Assembly (NCBI GenBank): GCA_028716125.1
Contig: JAQUQK010000063.1
Coordinates: 1 to 9,516, forward strand
Direction of reading: 5' to 3'
DNA from: Thermoplasmatota archaeon
GTDB lineage: Archaea > Thermoplasmatota > JAQUQK01
DNA: 9,516 bases
A program made the translations under genes and the position numbers. The notes beneath the pieces are model-generated. The model worked only from the letters and a program-made list of their open reading frames with translations. It searched no databases and was not told the DNA's origin. Of the stretch, positions 1 to 7,206 are shown piece by piece. The stretch's first letter is position 1. Each line of letters begins with the position of its first letter.

Positions 1-33
1 ATGTTAAATTGATATTGCGCTTAAAACCTTTTT

Positions 34-1386
34 TTACAGCAAAATCGCCGCTAAAATCCCGACAACTATAATTCCAACAATCCCCATTACTGCAGTAGCG
101 CCAGTCTGGCACTTGTATGCTGTTTTTACGTCCATTCCTGAGAATTGGGAGACGACCCAGAAATATGAATCGTTCGCATGGCTGACGGTCATCGAGCCGA
201 CGCCTATTGCGGAAACCACTAGCGCCTTTGCCATGTCACTTTCAAGCCCGAGCGACGGCAGCAGCGGATTTACGATCGCAGCCGTGGTGATGAGTGATAC
301 AGTTGACGAGCCTTGGGCAATTTTCAGCGCAGCTGAAATAAGAAATGGAATCAGAATTCCTATGTTTAATTGCGCAAGCGCTTCTCCCATATATGGCCCG
401 ATTGGCGTGAAGCGCAAAATTGCGCCGAATGCCCCGCCAGCGCCAGTGATTATTATAATCGGTGCGGCGTTCTTTATTCCTATTCCCACCCAATCCGAAA
501 CAGGGTCGCCTTTTTTGGCAAGAAGCGCCATTGCGATGACTACGCCGATGAGGAGCGCGGAAACCGGATGGCCGATAAGCGCGAGCAAGTCCTTGGCCGT
601 TCCTTCGGAAAGAATCAATTTGAAAATGCTGTTCAGCGCAATTAAGATGATCGGGATTCCTATTGGAGCAAATGCTTTCCAGACGGCCGGACGCTGCTGG
701 TTTGTGCTTACTGTTTCTTGAATTGCGGTTGCGACAGACTTTTTTACCAGCGCTACTTTTTTGATGGTGTATTGCGGAGCAATCACTTTCGTTGCCCAGA
801 GATTTCCGGCAATCATCGTGCATGTTCCTACGACGATTCCTACAAGGATTACAAGCCCGACGTTTGCGCCAACTCCTTCGCTTGCTGCAATCGGGCCCGC
901 TGCAGGCGGAATCAGGCAATGCGATGAGTAAAGCCCGGTCGAAAGTGCAACCGCGAGGACGAATATCGGAATGCGCGCCCTCTGGCTGAGCGCCTTGTTA
1001 ATGGATGAAAGTATGACAAAACCCGAATCACAGAATACGACCATTGAAGTGACAAAGCCAGTAATGCTCATTGCAAGCGCGCTTCTCTTCTCTCCGACGA
1101 TTTTGAGAACTGCGTCCGCAAGCGCAAAAGCGCCGCCGCTTTTTTCAAGTATTACGCCAATGATTGTTCCGCAGGCGACGACGATTCCGATGCTTGAAAG
1201 CGTTGAGCCGAAGCCCAACGCGACGATTGTAACAACATCAGACGCATTAAGCCCGACTGCGATTCCTGTAGCAAATCCCGCGAATATCAGCGCAAGGAAT
1301 GGATGCAGTTTCCACTTTGCGGTGGCAAGAACTATGAACGCGATTGCGAGCGCAAGTATCAGGAGCAGGGCAGGTCCTTCGAGCAC
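34..1386 (-). CDS. GntP-family permease (gluconate/glycerate-type H+ symporter)
   Basis: This is a 450-residue polytopic membrane protein, the usual length for the GntP (gluconate:H+ symporter) family. The N-terminal helix is followed by the family-typical KLHPFLALI segment (residues 26-34). Further hallmarks are FCDSGFVIL (118-126), the SSHCLIPPAAGPIAA loop (154-168; family form resembles HGLVPPxPGPLAAA), QGSSTVSLITTAAIV (358-372) and SHANDSYFWVVSQF (402-415). A hydrophilic loop at about 205-235 divides two hydrophobic halves. The start is GTG at 1386, because an in-frame TGA lies only two codons upstream and the next residues already match the family N-terminus. The family moves sugar acids, D-serine and related small hydroxy acids. 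The divergent glycerate kinase suggests D-glycerate as substrate, which is inference; gluconate or another aldonate remains possible. Family assignment is secure, substrate is not. Confidence 0.93.
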   Translation of the reverse strand: MLEGPALLLILALAIAFIVLATAKWKLHPFLALIFAGFATGIAVGLNASDVVTIVALGFGSTLSSIGIVVACGTIIGVILEKSGGAFALADAVLKIVGEKRSALAMSITGFVTSMVVFCDSGFVILSSINKALSQRARIPIFVLAVALSTGLYSSHCLIPPAAGPIAASEGVGANVGLVILVGIVVGTCTMIAGNLWATKVIAPQYTIKKVALVKKSVATAIQETVSTNQQRPAVWKAFAPIGIPIILIALNSIFKLILSEGTAKDLLALIGHPVSALLIGVVIAMALLAKKGDPVSDWVGIGIKNAAPIIIITGAGGAFGAILRFTPIGPYMGEALAQLNIGILIPFLISAALKIAQGSSTVSLITTAAIVNPLLPSLGLESDMAKALVVSAIGVGSMTVSHANDSYFWVVSQFSGMDVKTAYKCQTGATAVMGIVGIIVVGILAAILL

Positions 1387-1407
1387 AGCACGTCATTGAT
1401 ATTCCGG

Positions 1408-1416
1408 TATTAAGTT
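1408..1416 (-). promoter_or_regulatory. Putative TATA box/BRE for the permease gene
   Basis: Read on the minus strand this is AACTTAATA, preceded directly by GCAAA, which resembles an archaeal purine-rich BRE followed by a TATA box. Its centre is about 26 bases from the GTG start at 1386, so transcription would begin at or very near the start codon and give a leaderless mRNA. The heptamer CTTAATA is shared with the divergent promoter of the kinase. Confidence 0.5.
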
Positions 1417-1428
1417 TTGCAGATTCAG

Positions 1429-1437
1429 CTTAATATT
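1429..1437 (+). promoter_or_regulatory. Putative TATA box for the glycerate kinase gene
   Basis: CTTAATATT is centred about 25 bases upstream of the ATG at 1458, the spacing expected for an archaeal leaderless transcript. No Shine-Dalgarno motif lies between it and the start. The box is flanked by two copies of ATTCAGC (1423-1429 and 1435-1441), which may be a regulator site overlapping the TATA element. Confidence 0.5.
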
Positions 1438-1457
1438 CAGCAAGCGCATTACAACGC

Positions 1458-2795
1458 ATGGATTTTCCGGCGTCGCTGGTTTCAAACGGCGCAACTCTCC
1501 AGGAGCGCAAGACAAGAGCGGACGCACTTTCCATTCTTTCGGCGGCAGTCGAAGCGGCAGATCCAAAAGAGGCAGTGAAGAGAGCGGTGAAAGTCAACGG
1601 AAACGATTTTACGATCAACGGAAAACAATTTGACATTTCTAAATTTGGCGGCACAAAACTCATCGCGTTTGGAAAAGCAGCCGAACCGATGACAAAGGCG
1701 TTCGCAGAGATTATTGAAATCGACGACGGAATCGTAATTACAAACGTTCCGACGTGCGAGAAAATCGGAAAGATAAAATTTCTCAAATCGTCTCATCCTG
1801 TTCCAGATGAATCGAGTGTCCGCGCAGGCGAGGAGGCGCTCTCGCTTGTTGCAAGATGCCATGACAATGACCTGTTGTGCGTTCTGATTTCAGGGGGAGG
1901 ATCGGCGCTTCTGGAAAAACCCGCTGTTCCGCTTGACGATTTGAAATCGACTACGAAAATACTTCTGGGCGCCGGCTGCAACATAAAAGAGATAAACGCA
2001 ATACGCAAGCACGTTTCGGAAATTAAAGGTGGGAAGCTCGCGCAGGCGGCCGCAGCAAAGGGGTGCACGACAATTTCGATAATAATGTCAGATATAATCG
2101 GCGATCCGCTGGACATGATTGCTTCCGGCCCTACTGTGCCAGACCCAACCACGTTCTCTGATGCGGTTAGAATTGCCAAAAAGCACAATGTTTGGGACAA
2201 ATTGCCGGAATCCGCAAGGCAGCACCTCTCAGACGGAACCACAGGAAAAATTCCGGAAACCCCAAAGCCCGGAACTCCTATTTTCAAGAATATTCACAAT
2301 TTCATAATCGCTTCGAATCGCATCGCTTGTGAGGGCGCGCGCGCGAAAGCGGAAACCATCGGCTACAAAGCGAAAATTCTCACAACTGAACTTTCAGGCG
2401 AAGCGCGCGATCAGGGAGAAAAATTGGCAAAACTCGCTTGCAATTCAAAGCCGGGAACCGCAATAATTTGTGGCGGCGAAACTACTGTAACGCTTCGCGG
2501 AAAAGGAAAAGGCGGGAGAAATCAGGAACTTGTCTTGGCGGCAGCAGCACATATTGCAGGAAAGAAAATTATTGTGGCGTCGATGGGCACGGACGGAATA
2601 GACGGCCCTACCGATGCCGCCGGTGCAATTGCCGACGGGAGCACGCTGGCACGGGCGGCGGCAAGAGGAAATAAGCCCGAAAACTACCTAGAAAACAATG
2701 ATTCCTACAATTTCTTTGAGCCCCTCGGCGATTTGATAATCACCGGACCGACAGGCACGAACGTCATGGATGTTCAAGTCATTTTGACTTTTTGA
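1458..2795 (+). CDS. Glycerate 2-kinase (class II, MOFRL family)
   Basis: The 445-residue protein matches the MOFRL/DUF4147 glycerate kinases, cytosolic enzymes that phosphorylate D-glycerate with ATP, in archaea usually to 2-phosphoglycerate. Visible hallmarks are the SGGGSALL glycine loop (145-152), an N-x-x-RKH-x-S-x-IKGG segment (180-192), SDIIGDPLDMIASGPT (211-226), GGETTVT followed by GKGGRNQE (339-357), GTDGIDGPTDAAGA (377-390) and the C-terminal GDLIITGPTGTNVMD (424-438). Length and both domains are complete. ATG 1458 is the first start after an in-frame TAA at 1431, and the following helix aligns with family N-termini. It is divergent from the permease and tail-to-tail with the hydroxyacid dehydrogenase, overlapping it by 17 bases. 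The 2-position product is inferred from archaeal relatives; 3-phosphoglycerate cannot be excluded from sequence alone. Confidence 0.96.
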   Translation: MDFPASLVSNGATLQERKTRADALSILSAAVEAADPKEAVKRAVKVNGNDFTINGKQFDISKFGGTKLIAFGKAAEPMTKAFAEIIEIDDGIVITNVPTCEKIGKIKFLKSSHPVPDESSVRAGEEALSLVARCHDNDLLCVLISGGGSALLEKPAVPLDDLKSTTKILLGAGCNIKEINAIRKHVSEIKGGKLAQAAAAKGCTTISIIMSDIIGDPLDMIASGPTVPDPTTFSDAVRIAKKHNVWDKLPESARQHLSDGTTGKIPETPKPGTPIFKNIHNFIIASNRIACEGARAKAETIGYKAKILTTELSGEARDQGEKLAKLACNSKPGTAIICGGETTVTLRGKGKGGRNQELVLAAAAHIAGKKIIVASMGTDGIDGPTDAAGAIADGSTLARAAARGNKPENYLENNDSYNFFEPLGDLIITGPTGTNVMDVQVILTF

Positions 2796-3771
2796 GTTTG
2801 GCAAAGTCGGGATTCACGCACGTTGGCGGAATCTTGTTTTCAAGGGCGGCAATTATGTTTTCCGCGGCCAGCGTAGCCATCCGGGTGCGCGTTTCCACAG
2901 TTGCGGAGCCTATGTGAGGCACCAGAACGGCGTTTTCCAATTTCAGCAATTCTTCCTCAATCTTCGGCTCGTTCTCGTAAACGTCAAGCCCTGCCGCGAA
3001 AATCCATTTTTCCTTGAGCGCCTTTGCGAGCGCTTTTTCATCAACAATCGGCCCTCTGGCGGTATTCACAAGCACGGCGGTCGGCTTCATCATTTTCAAT
3101 TCTTTTTCGCCTATGAGATGCTTTGTTTCAGGCGTAAGCGGAACGTGGATCGAAACGAAATCAGAATTCTTCAGAAGTTCAGGGAGATCAACTTTCTTTG
3201 CGCCAAGCTCTTTTTCCAAAACTTCGTTTTTGCCTGCAGCTTCATAATACACAACATTCATGTTGAAGCCCTTGCTTTTGAGAGCGAATGCCGCCCCGAT
3301 GCGGCCTGCGCCTATTATTCCGAGAGTCTTTCCTGTAATCCCCCGGCCAAGAAGCATCATCGGCCCCCAGCCTTTGAATTTGCCGTCGCGCGTGAAGCGG
3401 TCACTTTCCGGAATCCTGCGGGCTGCAGAGAAAAGAAGCGACCACGCGAGCTCGGCGGTCGCATCTGTAAGAACTCCCGGAGTGTTTGAAACAGGAATGC
3501 CATTTGCAGTCGCCGCCTTGACGTCTATGTTGTCGTAGCCAACAGCGTAATTTGCGATGATCTTGAGCTGCGGATTTGCGCCAATGGCTTCGGCGTTCAT
3601 CTTATCGGTGAGCAGGCAAAGAACGCCGTCTTTCCCTTTAAGCCCATCGAGCAATTCCTGGCGCGTAAGCGGTCTGTCCTCTGCGTTCAGCGTAACGTCG
3701 AATTTCTTTTTCAGCATCTCTATTGCTTCATTTGGCAGGGGGCGAGTCACAAGCACTTTCATTTTTGCCAT
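2779..3771 (-). CDS. gyaR: D-2-hydroxyacid dehydrogenase, glyoxylate/hydroxypyruvate reductase type
   Basis: This 330-residue NAD(P)-dependent oxidoreductase closely resembles archaeal GyaR glyoxylate reductases. It has the NYAVGYDNID segment (74-83), NTPGVLTDATAELAW (96-110), a Rossmann GIIGAGRIGAA motif (151-161), catalytic Arg239 in NTARGP, Glu268 in DVYENEP and His286 in PHIGSAT, the complete catalytic triad of the family. Residues after the second Rossmann strand (VVYYEAAGKNE, 173-183) do not clearly decide NADH or NADPH. The start at 3771 is preceded by GAAGTGAT with a 3-base gap, a good archaeal ribosome-binding site; Met4 is a weaker alternative. It lies 19 bases downstream of the isomerase-like gene, so it is probably the last gene of that operon. 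Its convergence with glycerate kinase suggests that hydroxypyruvate/glycerate is a physiological substrate pair (inference). Confidence 0.9.
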   Translation of the reverse strand: MAKMKVLVTRPLPNEAIEMLKKKFDVTLNAEDRPLTRQELLDGLKGKDGVLCLLTDKMNAEAIGANPQLKIIANYAVGYDNIDVKAATANGIPVSNTPGVLTDATAELAWSLLFSAARRIPESDRFTRDGKFKGWGPMMLLGRGITGKTLGIIGAGRIGAAFALKSKGFNMNVVYYEAAGKNEVLEKELGAKKVDLPELLKNSDFVSIHVPLTPETKHLIGEKELKMMKPTAVLVNTARGPIVDEKALAKALKEKWIFAAGLDVYENEPKIEEELLKLENAVLVPHIGSATVETRTRMATLAAENIIAALENKIPPTCVNPDFAKLKKSK

Positions 3772-3774
3772 GAT

Positions 3775-3782
3775 ATCACTTC
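3775..3782 (-). promoter_or_regulatory. Ribosome-binding site of the hydroxyacid dehydrogenase gene
   Basis: On the minus strand this reads GAAGTGAT, one mismatch from GAGGTGAT, the complement of the archaeal 16S rRNA 3' end, and it ends 3 bases before the ATG. It fixes the start at 3771 rather than at the in-frame ATG three codons later. Confidence 0.6.
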
Positions 3783-3790
3783 AAATCCGA

Positions 3791-4705
3791 TTACACGAGA
3801 GCCCATGCCTGCTCAAGGGCGCGTTTCGCATTTGCAATTACGATTTCGCTGCTTTCTCCCGGCAGCGGCTTAACTTCGAAACTTACCGGCTTTGGCGTCT
3901 TGCCGTCCAGATATCCGATCTTTATCAGCTCGCGCAGGAATTCAACCAGTTGCGGAACGCCGTTCTCGCCTCCGGCGACTCCAAATCTTGGGTGCTGGTC
4001 GCCATATCCAACTTGGTTTTTGTCGCGCATTATGCAGTTGCCGATATGGATGTGGACAAGATGTTTCTTTATCGGGCGGAGCGCCAGCGCAGGGGTTTCG
4101 CCAATAAGCGGAAGATGGGAAAGGTCGGCTAGCAATCCGAAATTATTGCATTCTTTTTTCACCGCTTCTGCGACATCAACAGCATCGTTCGCCGGCCCTA
4201 TCAGCGCTTTCTTGTCAATGAGATGGTCGAAGATTTCAAGCGCTACAGGGAATGCTTTTTTCTTCGAGTCGGCGTATTTGCATATTTGGATGATTGAATC
4301 CAGAAGCCGCGACTTTGCCGCTTCACGGTCTTTTTCCACATTTTTTCCAGATAGGAATGCTATACTGGTTGATCCAATTTCGATTGCTTCATCCACGCCT
4401 TCCTTTACTGTCGCAATTGCTTTCTGGCGTATCGATTCATCCGCAGAGTTCAGGTCGAGCCCGGTTGTTAGAAGGCGCGGCTGTGCGCCGTATTTCACTT
4501 CAATTCCAGCCTGCTCGAAAACGTCCTTCAGCGCCTTTCGATTTGCAGCATCCTTCACCCAGGTGACTTCAACGAGGTCAAAATAAGGATCTTGCGCTAT
4601 TTTCTGCGCCGTCTCAAGTATAGGCCCCTCGCCCTTAATCGTCGAAGGGTATGCCATGAAATGAATTATGCCGATTTTCATGTATTTACGGATATTGGCG
4701 TCCAT
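3791..4705 (-). CDS. Sugar-phosphate isomerase/epimerase-like TIM barrel (AP_endonuc_2 / xylose isomerase-like)
   Basis: The 304-residue protein has the pattern of the xylose-isomerase-like TIM-barrel superfamily, which includes IolE, IolI, tagatose/psicose epimerases and endonuclease IV. Likely metal ligands are visible at strand ends: Glu157 in LEIFD, Asp194 and His197 in LLADLSHLPL, His218/His220 in LVHIHIGN, His238 in GDQHPRFG and Glu277 in SFEVKP. The combination GDQHP...GGENGV...SFEVKP recurs in uncharacterised sugar isomerase/epimerase proteins near carbohydrate genes. The start at 4705 is supported by GGTGAT with a 3-base gap; an ATG at 4681 has no such site. The gene lies between the M24-fold gene and the hydroxyacid dehydrogenase, probably in one operon. 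Isomerase or epimerase of a sugar, sugar acid or inositol intermediate is inferred; the substrate cannot be named. Confidence 0.82.
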   Translation of the reverse strand: MDANIRKYMKIGIIHFMAYPSTIKGEGPILETAQKIAQDPYFDLVEVTWVKDAANRKALKDVFEQAGIEVKYGAQPRLLTTGLDLNSADESIRQKAIATVKEGVDEAIEIGSTSIAFLSGKNVEKDREAAKSRLLDSIIQICKYADSKKKAFPVALEIFDHLIDKKALIGPANDAVDVAEAVKKECNNFGLLADLSHLPLIGETPALALRPIKKHLVHIHIGNCIMRDKNQVGYGDQHPRFGVAGGENGVPQLVEFLRELIKIGYLDGKTPKPVSFEVKPLPGESSEIVIANAKRALEQAWALV

Positions 4706-4708
4706 AAA

Positions 4709-4714
4709 ATCACC
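4709..4714 (-). promoter_or_regulatory. Ribosome-binding site of the isomerase-like gene
   Basis: The minus strand reads GGTGAT, ending 3 bases before the ATG at 4705. This supports the longer start over the ATG at 4681. A TATAAT-like box at 4732-4737 (minus strand) would start transcripts around 4709, inside this site, so read-through from the M24-fold gene is the more likely source of an mRNA that uses it. Confidence 0.55.
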
Positions 4715-4762
4715 GGATTATCAATACAGGCATTATAGCACTTTTCATCTCCGGACCGTTAA

Positions 4763-5851
4763 TCAGAGTTCAAGGAAGTCGGGGCGCTTGATTGTTTTTC
4801 CTTCAATTTCAACTTCTATCAGCGGCCAGATTTTATCCTCTGTAATTATCATATAGCCCTTCTTCTTTGCTATCATCGTATCCTCGGACTTTGCGCCAGT
4901 GATTGAAGGATTCCATGCAAATGCCTGGTTCTCCTGGACAGTTTCCTTGCAAGATGGGGTTGCCGTGTATTCTCTCGTTGCATAGCCGATTGCGCCTCCC
5001 TGATGGTGGAGCTTCCATTCGTCTGCGAATCCGACTTCCACGTAGGTTTTGATGCCTTTTGCCAGGACATCAGAAGCGCTAGTCCCTACTTTTGTTGCAT
5101 TCATCATCGCCGCATCAATTTTCGCAACTGCATCGCGCTTCTTAGCAAGCTCCGCATCCAGTTTCCCGAAATGGACAAATCGTGTCATGGCAACTACAAG
5201 TCCGTATTTTTCGGCGCAGGTGACAAGCATGGCGTATTTTTCCAGCTTCTTTGATGTTGGAATAGGATGCCTGAATTTTCTTATCCTTTCGTCTGTGCCG
5301 ACAAGAGTGACAGGAGAGGCGATGCCCTTCAATTTCAATTCATACTCCATCTGCGCCGCTATTTCATATTCGGTCATTCCCTTACGGATTTCGTGGGCTA
5401 CGCCCGATATTGTTTTTGAAACGTCGCCGCCCAGTTTTTCATATCTTTTTACTTCATCTTCTGTCAGCGAATAGCGTAATTTTGCGAAATCAGAGCCGAT
5501 GATTTCAAATCCGTTCATTGCAGCATCCGAGGCGATTTTCATTCCCTTTGCGAACTTCAGAACTTCACCCGGCTTGTCGCACGTCCAATCAAATTTGACA
5601 AATTCAAAATCCTTGCCCTGAAGCTCCTCCTCTTTTATCCTTGGATATTCAATTGCATTTGTGAAAGCGTAATTGCCCTTCTTTGTGATAAGAAGCGGCG
5701 CGCCTCCAATCTCGGTTGCAAAAGGAACACGGTTATCCTTCCCGCAAGTGATCCAGGCAAAGTTGCGGTACTGGAAAAGTACCACTCCGTCAAGCCCCTT
5801 TTGATCAAGCAATTCATGCACGCGCTTCAATTTGGTGGAAAACTCGCTCAT
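4763..5851 (-). CDS. M24-fold (Xaa-Pro peptidase-like) protein lacking most metal ligands
   Basis: The 362-residue protein has the two-part architecture of Xaa-Pro peptidases and creatinase. The N-terminal creatinase-like domain (about 1-125) carries LFQYRNFAWITCG (25-37) and IEYPRIKEEEL (67-77); a C-terminal pita-bread domain (about 135-345) follows. In a manual alignment four of five canonical M24 metal ligands are replaced: the two Asp become Thr211 and Ala221 (near the conserved TRF), the His becomes Gly286 in HHQGGAIGY, and the first Glu becomes Asn314 in WNPSI. Only the last Glu (Glu323, SEDT) remains. This argues against a metallopeptidase and for a metal-independent hydrolase such as creatinase, or a binding protein. 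Database names such as Xaa-Pro aminopeptidase would be misleading. The gene leads the run to the isomerase-like and dehydrogenase genes. ATG 5851 is weakly preceded by AAAGGTCGTG. Confidence 0.85.
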   Translation of the reverse strand: MSEFSTKLKRVHELLDQKGLDGVVLFQYRNFAWITCGKDNRVPFATEIGGAPLLITKKGNYAFTNAIEYPRIKEEELQGKDFEFVKFDWTCDKPGEVLKFAKGMKIASDAAMNGFEIIGSDFAKLRYSLTEDEVKRYEKLGGDVSKTISGVAHEIRKGMTEYEIAAQMEYELKLKGIASPVTLVGTDERIRKFRHPIPTSKKLEKYAMLVTCAEKYGLVVAMTRFVHFGKLDAELAKKRDAVAKIDAAMMNATKVGTSASDVLAKGIKTYVEVGFADEWKLHHQGGAIGYATREYTATPSCKETVQENQAFAWNPSITGAKSEDTMIAKKKGYMIITEDKIWPLIEVEIEGKTIKRPDFLEL

Positions 5852-5890
5852 TCAAGCACGACCTTTCGACTTACGAAAATGAGAAGCGCG

Positions 5891-5896
5891 TTTAAA
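5891..5896 (-). promoter_or_regulatory. Putative TATA box for the M24-fold gene
   Basis: TTTAAA, in the minus-strand context ACAAATTTAAACG, is centred about 42 bases from the ATG at 5851. Transcription would start near 5867, leaving a leader of about 16 bases with the weak ribosome-binding site AAAGGTCGTG. It would drive the three-gene run ending at 2779. Assignment rests only on composition and spacing. Confidence 0.4.
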
Positions 5897-5945
5897 TTTG
5901 TATTGATTTTTTCCGAGCCAGAAAGGGCGAGCCAATCTTGCAAAT

Positions 5946-7166
5946 TTAGTATGGCGCAAGCACCCTCTGTACTTTTTGCCCATTTAAGCGCACGTATTCA
6001 GGCAGCGGCTCGCCGATAAGCGGCTTTACGTAATCTATGAATTCCTGGCTGACGAAATTTCCTTCCTTGTTTATGAAGCTGTCGGGCATTTTCCTGACTT
6101 TGTTTGCAACCTCGTCCAGTTTTACTAGTTCGGTCTTGCACCAGTATTCCGGCCCATTTTGCCTGGCAAGTGCGACCATGTATCCGCTTTTTCCTTCCAC
6201 TGCAGATTTAACCGCAACCCTTCCAACCCTGTATGCTTCCTCTATGTCCGTCTTGGAAGCGCAAGCCATCGACATTCTCTGGATTGTCCCAGGCTTGTCG
6301 AATCTTGCCTTTATCTTCAGGTTTGCAGGTATGAGCTTGCAAAGATAGTCGGCCACACCTCCGAGTTGTGCATGTCCGAACTTATCCATGTCGATTGCGC
6401 TTTTAGATGCAGTGAGGTATTCGCCGTTCTCGTTTTTCAGCCCCTCGCATACCGTGATTACGGCCCTGCCCAACTTTTTGTACACTTGGTCAACGTCATT
6501 CAGGAAATTCTCGACTATGAATGGCTTCTCTGGAAGATATATCAGGTGCGGCGCGTCGTTCTCGCCTTCCTTTGCAAGAGCAGTGGCGGCGGTTATCCAT
6601 CCGGTATCCCTTCCCATTGTCTCTATTATTTTTATTGTGTCTGAAGTATAGATGGCGTCGGTATCCCTTCCCGCGTCCCTGGTTGCGATTGCATTAAATC
6701 GTGAAACGGAGCCGTATCCGGGGCAGTGGTCTGTCATCTCAAGATCGTTGTCTATCGTTTTAGGGGCGCCAATGACCTTCAGTTCGTAACCGCGCTCTTT
6801 TGCCATTTTGTCTATTTTATTGGCAGTGTCCATCGAGTCGTTTCCGCCGGTGTAGAAGAAATAGCGGATGTTGTGCGCCTTGAAAACGTCCATTATTCTG
6901 GCGTAATCGGTTTCTTTCAATTTGTATCTGCACGAGCCGAGGGCGGCCGAAGGCGTGGACCTCAAGCCCTGTATGATATATGGGTCTTCTCTTTTCAGGT
7001 CTATCAAATTCTCTTTTAAGACGCCGAGGATTCCATTGATTGCGCCGTAGACACCTTCAATCTCCGGGTGCATCGCGCATTCGTGTGCGACTCCGCAAAT
7101 TGTATTGTTTATTACAGCCGTTGGGCCGCCCGATTGTGCCATCAATGCGTTTCCTTTCATAGCCAT
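5946..7166 (-). CDS. pfp: 6-phosphofructokinase, predicted pyrophosphate-dependent
   Basis: The 406-residue cytosolic enzyme phosphorylates fructose 6-phosphate to the 1,6-bisphosphate. Family motifs in order are the N-terminal AQSGGPTAVIN (10-20), TPSAALGSCRYKL (71-83), TGGNDSMDT (106-114), PKTIDND (135-141, Asp139 the catalytic base), METMGR-like IETMGRDTGW (181-190, substrate binding) and LPEKPF (211-216). Asp110 and Lys136 stand where ATP-dependent enzymes have glycines (E. coli Gly104 and Gly124); these are the established signature of pyrophosphate use and a reversible reaction. Length and the NDSMDT form match the roughly 400-residue bacterial PfpB-like group. The start at 7166 follows AGAGGGAT with a 3-base gap; Met3 is a weaker alternative. 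It lies 40 bases downstream of the aldolase-like gene, so co-transcription is likely. Phosphoryl donor is predicted, not shown. Confidence 0.93.
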   Translation of the reverse strand: MAMKGNALMAQSGGPTAVINNTICGVAHECAMHPEIEGVYGAINGILGVLKENLIDLKREDPYIIQGLRSTPSAALGSCRYKLKETDYARIMDVFKAHNIRYFFYTGGNDSMDTANKIDKMAKERGYELKVIGAPKTIDNDLEMTDHCPGYGSVSRFNAIATRDAGRDTDAIYTSDTIKIIETMGRDTGWITAATALAKEGENDAPHLIYLPEKPFIVENFLNDVDQVYKKLGRAVITVCEGLKNENGEYLTASKSAIDMDKFGHAQLGGVADYLCKLIPANLKIKARFDKPGTIQRMSMACASKTDIEEAYRVGRVAVKSAVEGKSGYMVALARQNGPEYWCKTELVKLDEVANKVRKMPDSFINKEGNFVSQEFIDYVKPLIGEPLPEYVRLNGQKVQRVLAPY

Positions 7167-7206
7167 AACATCCCTCTACTGCATTTCATCGATAGATATT
7201 ACAATC

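Noticed and set aside
28..36. T-rich run near the left edge as a terminator
   Set aside because: The T run is on the plus strand, while the only adjacent gene ends on the minus strand, where it reads as A; no gene on the left is visible to use it.
113..721. 202-codon open frame on the plus strand opposite the permease
   Set aside because: It is antisense to a clearly recognised GntP gene, has no family resemblance and a composition expected from the complement of membrane-protein codons.
1793..2287. Minus-strand open frame of 164 codons
   Set aside because: It is antisense to the central motifs of glycerate kinase and is a shadow of them.
3900..4586. 228-codon plus-strand open frame
   Set aside because: It is antisense to the isomerase-like gene, which has ordered metal-ligand motifs and a ribosome-binding site; the shadow has neither.
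4732..4737. TATAAT-like box (minus strand) as promoter of the isomerase-like gene
   Set aside because: The predicted start point falls inside the ribosome-binding site at 4714-4709, so the box and the site conflict. It remains possible only if the transcript is leaderless.
7195..7201. TAATATC (minus strand) as a separate phosphofructokinase promoter
   Set aside because: The match is weak and only about 32 bases from the start, giving a leader too short for the AGAGGGAT site; co-transcription with the upstream gene explains the arrangement better.
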